Shown here in pieces: positions 60,105-64,000 of a stretch of 64,000 nt of DNA. The position numbers were made by a program, and so were the translations under genes. Each line of letters begins with the position of its first letter. Position 1 is the stretch's first letter. The stretch is from Endozoicomonas euniceicola. Its GTDB lineage: Bacteria > Pseudomonadota > Gammaproteobacteria > Pseudomonadales > Endozoicomonadaceae. The stretch covers positions 2,164,501-2,228,500 of the forward strand of contig NZ_CP103300.1 in the NCBI RefSeq assembly GCF_025562755.1, given 5' to 3'. The notes beneath the pieces are model-generated. The model saw only the letters and a list, made by a program, of their open reading frames with translations. It made no database searches and was not told the origin of the DNA.

Positions 60105-62753
60105 GTGCAAAATTATTCACAACTCTTGCAGGCAATCTTTTCACGGCTTTTTATTCTCTCCCTGTTTACTAGTTCCCTGCTTTTTGCTGACACCGGCGGT
60201 ATTACTTGTGAACCCGTCAACGGTTTTACTTCGGTTTTTTCGGAAAAGGCGTTTTTAACAGACAGTCGTCGGGCGTGTTTTAAAACGGTTGACGATAACA
60301 GAACGTTTTTTTCTCTATCCTCTGCCAGTTCTGTTTTCTATTTTCTGTCAATCGTTTTTTCATATGCCGGAAAAAGCGGGGGCGACAGTACTGTTTTTCC
60401 AGCCAGACCCGGAGATGTTGGGAGCCACAAAAACCAGTGGCTGGAGGAATTACCTTCTCAGGCATCCGTTTTAAAAACATTGTTAAAAAACAGTTTGATT
60501 CCTGATGATTCTTTTTCCGGGGAAGCGAACGACAGAAAAAGAGACAAACTTGAGGGAGAGTTGGAGCTGGCGATTGCTAATTGGCAGAAACTTGTTAAAA
60601 GACCGTCTTATCCTGCCGCCGTTGTTTCTGTCAGCGATGCCGCTATGCGGGTAGTTATTACCCGGAGCGATGGCCTCCGGAATACCAGTCTGGATTCTCT
60701 GTACGAAAAGCTGATCAACATCCAGACGCAAAGCTATCTCGCACTATTGGATACTGAAGCCCTGGAGGATATTGCAGGTATTGTCACTGCTGGTCTGGTG
60801 GCTGCCGGGAGTAGTGGTGACGAAGATGATAATAATAATGACAACACTCATTACTCTTTCGATGCCGGGCCTGAGCCACTGATCCTTGTCTACGACGACA
60901 AGGAGTATCCGGAGCAGAATTCAGCGGAAGGGCTGATCAGGAAGAACCAGAGAAATAAACGATGGCTGTTAAAAATCCTCCGGAAAAAAATGCAGCAGGC
61001 CATAGCCCGGGGCCATGGTGACCTTGCCCGGATTCTTGATAACAGGGTCATGCTGATTACCGCTGACCTCGAACGCCTGAATGATTTAAGTACATCATCA
61101 ACCGGAATCACGGGAAATGACCGGGGCTCCCCGGGGATTTTGTCATTCCTGAAGGCATCACTGGCTGATTATGACCGGGAGCTGCAGCAGCGTGATGATG
61201 ACGCTTTGATACAGGCACTGTCTCAACATCCCGTAAGCACTGATTACCAGGGCATTTTTATTGTTTCCAGCGAATTGACCAGCGGAGAAGCACGGTTATA
61301 TGCCTGGTGGCAGGATACAGCCACAGGATTCGTTTACCGTGAACTGATAAAACGGCTGGAGCAGCAGTTGCAGTCGGAAACAGACGATATTAGCGAGTCA
61401 ACAGAAAAAATCGGGGCTCTGGTTGGCGGCCTCAGAGCACTGGTGCATCGATTTCGGGAGATGTCTCCGGCGAATAGCTCGTACGATGGCAGGCAGGTAC
61501 CCAATCAAAATGAAAGCCACGGGCAACCCAACAAAACAGTAGCCAGTGACAAAAGCTCAGGTTCAAGCACCACGGCAAGCGGAGCCGCCTGTCAGGACAA
61601 TAAGAAGAATAATGGCGAAAAAGGTGACGAAGAGGAAGGGGAAGGGGAAGACCCCCCCAACAAACATGAGCATTCATACAGCAAGACCGTCTACTGTCCG
61701 CTCTGCAAAGGGCCTTGCAACGAGGTGAAACCGGAAGCCGTTACTCTGGTATCGGGGGGGAGGCACTCAACCGCTGCAAAAGAAAATGAGAAGTTACCTT
61801 TCAAGCCCGGCGCGACAGCAGAGGGTCTGGAGAATGCGGCTAGATACGGTAATACCCAAGCCGTTGAATACTTTCTGTCCCGAGGTGTTCATCCCAACGA
61901 TTCGCCAAAAGCTCTGGAGTGTGCAGCTTTAAATGGACATACCGAGATCGTCAAAGCTCTGCTGGGCAAAGGTGCCAAGCTCAGCGAGTCGCCATTCGCT
62001 ATGGTGAACGCAATCTCAAACAGACATATCAATATCTTCTACGCTCTGCTGGACACAGAGGCCAATCCTGACAACTTATCATATGAACTGCGGTTTGCAG
62101 CCGCACATGAACATCTCGATATCGTCAACGTTCTGCTGGACAGAGGTGTCAAGCCCTGCGAGTGGCTAAGACCTCTGGAGTGGGCAGCCTTAAATAGACA
62201 TCTCTATATCGTCAACGCTCTGCTGGACAGAGGTGCCAGGCCCAGCGATTCGCCAAAATCTCTGGAGTGGGCAGCCTCAAATGGACATCTCAATATCGTC
62301 AACGCTCTGCTGGACAAAGGTGCCAAGCCCAGCGATTCGCCAGAAGCTCTGGAGTGGGCAGCCTCAGACGGAAATATCTATATCGTCAATACCCTGCTGG
62401 CCTACGGTGTCCAGCCCAGCCAGTTACAAAAAGCTCTGGATCGGGCTGTTTCCAAAGGACATAACGAGGTCGTCAATAACCTGCTGGCCAACGGTGCCCA
62501 GCCCAGCCTGTCATCAGAAATGCATGAGCTGGCAATTTCCAGAGGACATACCAAAACCGTCGAGATTGTCGAGGCGGCCAAAAATCATGCCTTAATGCCA
62601 GGACAAGCAAAATCTCTGTGTTTACAAGCCCGTAACGCCATTCGTACTCTGCTGATCAATAATCCGGCCAACGCTGATCAATCACTGAAGAAGGTGATCT
62701 ACTCTCTGCCCCTGCCCACCCATATGAAAAACTATTTGTTTGAACCTCTGTGA
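60105..62753 (+). CDS. Secreted ankyrin/SOCS-box-like protein with long leader, copy G
   Basis: The protein has 882 residues, starting with GTG after an AGGTAGG site. It begins with a signal peptide (LFILSLFTSSLLFADTGG, residues about 16-33). Residues about 35-450 are an unrecognised helical region. From about 465 comes YDGRQVPN, then an acidic linker (EEEGEGEDPPNKHEH) and YCPLCKGPC near 527-535, as in the protein at 37361. The ankyrin part starts at about 563 with KPGATAEGLENAARYGNTQA, aligned with the caps of copies A-F. Seven repeats follow, then the SOCS-like end (SLCLQARNAI 837-846, LPLPTHMKNYL). It is the only copy with an export signal and may represent the ancestral form. Confidence 0.82.
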   Translation: MQNYSQLLQAIFSRLFILSLFTSSLLFADTGGITCEPVNGFTSVFSEKAFLTDSRRACFKTVDDNRTFFSLSSASSVFYFLSIVFSYAGKSGGDSTVFPARPGDVGSHKNQWLEELPSQASVLKTLLKNSLIPDDSFSGEANDRKRDKLEGELELAIANWQKLVKRPSYPAAVVSVSDAAMRVVITRSDGLRNTSLDSLYEKLINIQTQSYLALLDTEALEDIAGIVTAGLVAAGSSGDEDDNNNDNTHYSFDAGPEPLILVYDDKEYPEQNSAEGLIRKNQRNKRWLLKILRKKMQQAIARGHGDLARILDNRVMLITADLERLNDLSTSSTGITGNDRGSPGILSFLKASLADYDRELQQRDDDALIQALSQHPVSTDYQGIFIVSSELTSGEARLYAWWQDTATGFVYRELIKRLEQQLQSETDDISESTEKIGALVGGLRALVHRFREMSPANSSYDGRQVPNQNESHGQPNKTVASDKSSGSSTTASGAACQDNKKNNGEKGDEEEGEGEDPPNKHEHSYSKTVYCPLCKGPCNEVKPEAVTLVSGGRHSTAAKENEKLPFKPGATAEGLENAARYGNTQAVEYFLSRGVHPNDSPKALECAALNGHTEIVKALLGKGAKLSESPFAMVNAISNRHINIFYALLDTEANPDNLSYELRFAAAHEHLDIVNVLLDRGVKPCEWLRPLEWAALNRHLYIVNALLDRGARPSDSPKSLEWAASNGHLNIVNALLDKGAKPSDSPEALEWAASDGNIYIVNTLLAYGVQPSQLQKALDRAVSKGHNEVVNNLLANGAQPSLSSEMHELAISRGHTKTVEIVEAAKNHALMPGQAKSLCLQARNAIRTLLINNPANADQSLKKVIYSLPLPTHMKNYLFEPL

Positions 62754-62935
62754 CCCAATGGCACTGACTTAAGCACGAAAGGCCGGAAGACAAAGGCTCA
62801 GAGCGTAGCAGGGGTAATCAAAAATCACTCTGCTCCGGCCATTCCCTGAAAAAGTAAACCTATGAATAAAGAACTGTAAGTATTACTGGTGCGGGAGCAT
62901 GTGCTTTGGGCTTTGGAGCAACATAACGAACAGTG
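62754..62935. repeat. Last array spacer: hairpin plus final queG 3'-end copy
   Basis: It matches the other spacers up to the queG-end copy at 62886-62935, which here encodes VREHVLWALEQHNEQ and then stop. After that the sequence is unique and leads to cysG. This copy may be the original queG-cysG junction. Confidence 0.82.
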
Positions 62936-63025
62936 ACACGACTTCTGCCAATTACTTAATAGTTTAATTTTTAGATAACTTCCTATACCGTTGTCGTTCA
63001 ATATTTTTGACCAATATAAGTGATA

Positions 63026-64000
63026 ATGGATTACTTTCCTCTTTTTATGGATATCAGGCAGCGCCCTTGCCTGATCGTTGGTGGTGGCGATGTTGCCTTG
63101 CGAAAAGCCAGGGTTCTCAAAGAGGCCGGAGCGTTTATTCGCATCGTCGCCCAGCAGGTGAGCGACGAATTAAAGGAGCTGCTGAATAGCCCTGAGCACC
63201 AGATTTATGAGCGTGGCTTTTGTCAAAATGATCTGGATGATGCGTTTGTGGTTATTGCGGCAACCGATCAACAGGCCACCAATCAATTAGTCGCCGAATC
63301 GGCAAAGCAGAAAAACCTTATCGTCAATGTAGTGGACTCTCCGGCAGACAGTAACGCCATTATGCCCGCTATTGTGGATCGCTCCCCGGTGATAGCGGCT
63401 TTTTCCACCGGCGGGAAGGCTCCGGTGCTGGCAAGAATGCTGCGTGAAAAACTTGAGAGCCTGTTACCCTCGCGTTATGGATCACTGGCGACACTGGCCG
63501 GACGCTATCGCAGCCGTGTGATTGAGCGTTTTGACTCAATAAACGATAGACGTCGTTTCTGGGAAACGATTTTTTCCGGCACGGCAGCAGAAGCTGCTCT
63601 TAACGGTGACGAGGAAGGTGCTGAAAGGCAGATTGAGACTCAGTTAGCAAACCAGAAAAAACAAAAGACGGGTGAAGTCTACCTGGTAGGCGCAGGACCT
63701 GGCGATCCAGACCTGCTGACATTCAGGGCTTTGCGCCTGATGCAGCAGGCAGACGTAGTGCTTTATGACCGTCTTGTTTCCGAACCCATCCGGGCACTGT
63801 GCCGCCGGGATGCCGAGTACATCTACGTGGGCAAAAAGTGCGCTAAGCACATTAAGCCCCAGCCTGAAATCAATGACTTACTGGTTGAACAGGCCAAAAT
63901 GGGTAAGCGGGTGCTTCGGCTCAAAGGCGGTGATCCGTTTATCTTTGGCCGGGGTGGAGAGGAACTGGAATCTTTAGCCCGGGAAAATATCCCTTTTCAG
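63026..64000 (+). CDS. cysG: Siroheme synthase (3' end outside window)
   Basis: 325 residues are visible, of about 460. The N-terminal dehydrogenase/ferrochelatase part has MDYFPLFMDIRQRPCLIVGGGDVALRKA, NVVDSPADSNAIMPAIVDRSP and FSTGGKAPVLARMLREKLE. The C-terminal uroporphyrinogen III methyltransferase begins GEVYLVGAGPGDPDLLT and continues VLYDRLVS and RLKGGDPFIFGRGGEELE, where the window ends. The enzyme converts uroporphyrinogen III to siroheme for sulfite and nitrite reductases. It is directly downstream of the ankyrin array, without a shared operon signal. Confidence 0.95.
   Translation, partial: MDYFPLFMDIRQRPCLIVGGGDVALRKARVLKEAGAFIRIVAQQVSDELKELLNSPEHQIYERGFCQNDLDDAFVVIAATDQQATNQLVAESAKQKNLIVNVVDSPADSNAIMPAIVDRSPVIAAFSTGGKAPVLARMLREKLESLLPSRYGSLATLAGRYRSRVIERFDSINDRRRFWETIFSGTAAEAALNGDEEGAERQIETQLANQKKQKTGEVYLVGAGPGDPDLLTFRALRLMQQADVVLYDRLVSEPIRALCRRDAEYIYVGKKCAKHIKPQPEINDLLVEQAKMGKRVLRLKGGDPFIFGRGGEELESLARENIPFQ

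Noticed and set aside
48251..62935. queG-end direct repeats as att sites of an integrative element
   Set aside because: No integrase or excisionase lies between them, and the repeats occur at every unit rather than only at the two ends; tandem duplication explains this better.

Overview
The window is chromosomal DNA of a gammaproteobacterium. The run hfq-hflX-hflK-hflC-DUF2065-hisZ-purA-rnr-rlmB-rpsF-rpsR-(DUF2232)-rplI-dnaB, followed after a gap by miaA, mutL, amiB, tsaE, nnr and queG, is the classic gammaproteobacterial block. Many eukaryote-like ankyrin proteins, secreted orphan proteins, an intein and several transposons suggest an animal-associated marine bacterium of the Endozoicomonas/Oceanospirillales type. 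That placement is inference from gene content, not a database match.

Layout. 1-2928: the end of an aerobactin-type siderophore operon (iucC cut by the window edge, then iucD). 3268-8349: a catabolic cluster with a PuuD-like glutamine-amidotransferase-type hydrolase, an MFS transporter, RidA, a cysteine desulfidase-like enzyme and a YheO-like PAS/HTH regulator. 8445-10597: an orphan secreted protein and srkA. 10615-12408: an IS607-type transposon. 12440-15187: dnaB interrupted by a 447-residue intein inside its Walker A motif. 15308-18410: a secreted HAD-like protein and Tat-exported phoX with a Pho box. 18525-35330: mostly minus-strand housekeeping genes (ribosomal proteins, RNase R, purA, hisZ, hflKCX, hfq, miaA), with two orphan genes among them. 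35526-40042: orphan secreted genes and a duplicated SRPBCC gene, one copy being a pseudogene. 40082-48301: mutL, an orphan secreted protein, amiB/C, tsaE, nnr and queG.

48366-62753 is the most remarkable part: seven tandem paralogous genes encoding 29-residue ankyrin-type repeats followed by an identical C-terminal domain whose last 46 residues match the metazoan SOCS box, with both an Elongin BC-box (SLxxxAxxxI, Ala as in HIV Vif) and a Cullin-5 box (LPLPxxMKxYL). All coding lengths obey 116 + 29n residues (n = 7, 14, 9, 16, 16, 8; in the last gene n = 7 after a 562-residue leader). The five uninterrupted spacers between genes are each exactly 246 nt. Every spacer carries a copy of the last ~50 nt of queG, so the amplification unit began in the 3' end of queG. 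Six copies are leaderless. The seventh has a signal peptide and a Cys-rich module that it shares with the orphan protein at 37361-39316. An IS200/IS605-type element (58003 to about 59770) has cut the array between copies six and seven. The window ends in cysG.

The working model is that the array encodes mimics of animal ASB (ankyrin repeat and SOCS box) ubiquitin-ligase adaptors, whose target-binding repeats are shuffled by recombination while the ligase-recruiting end is held constant.
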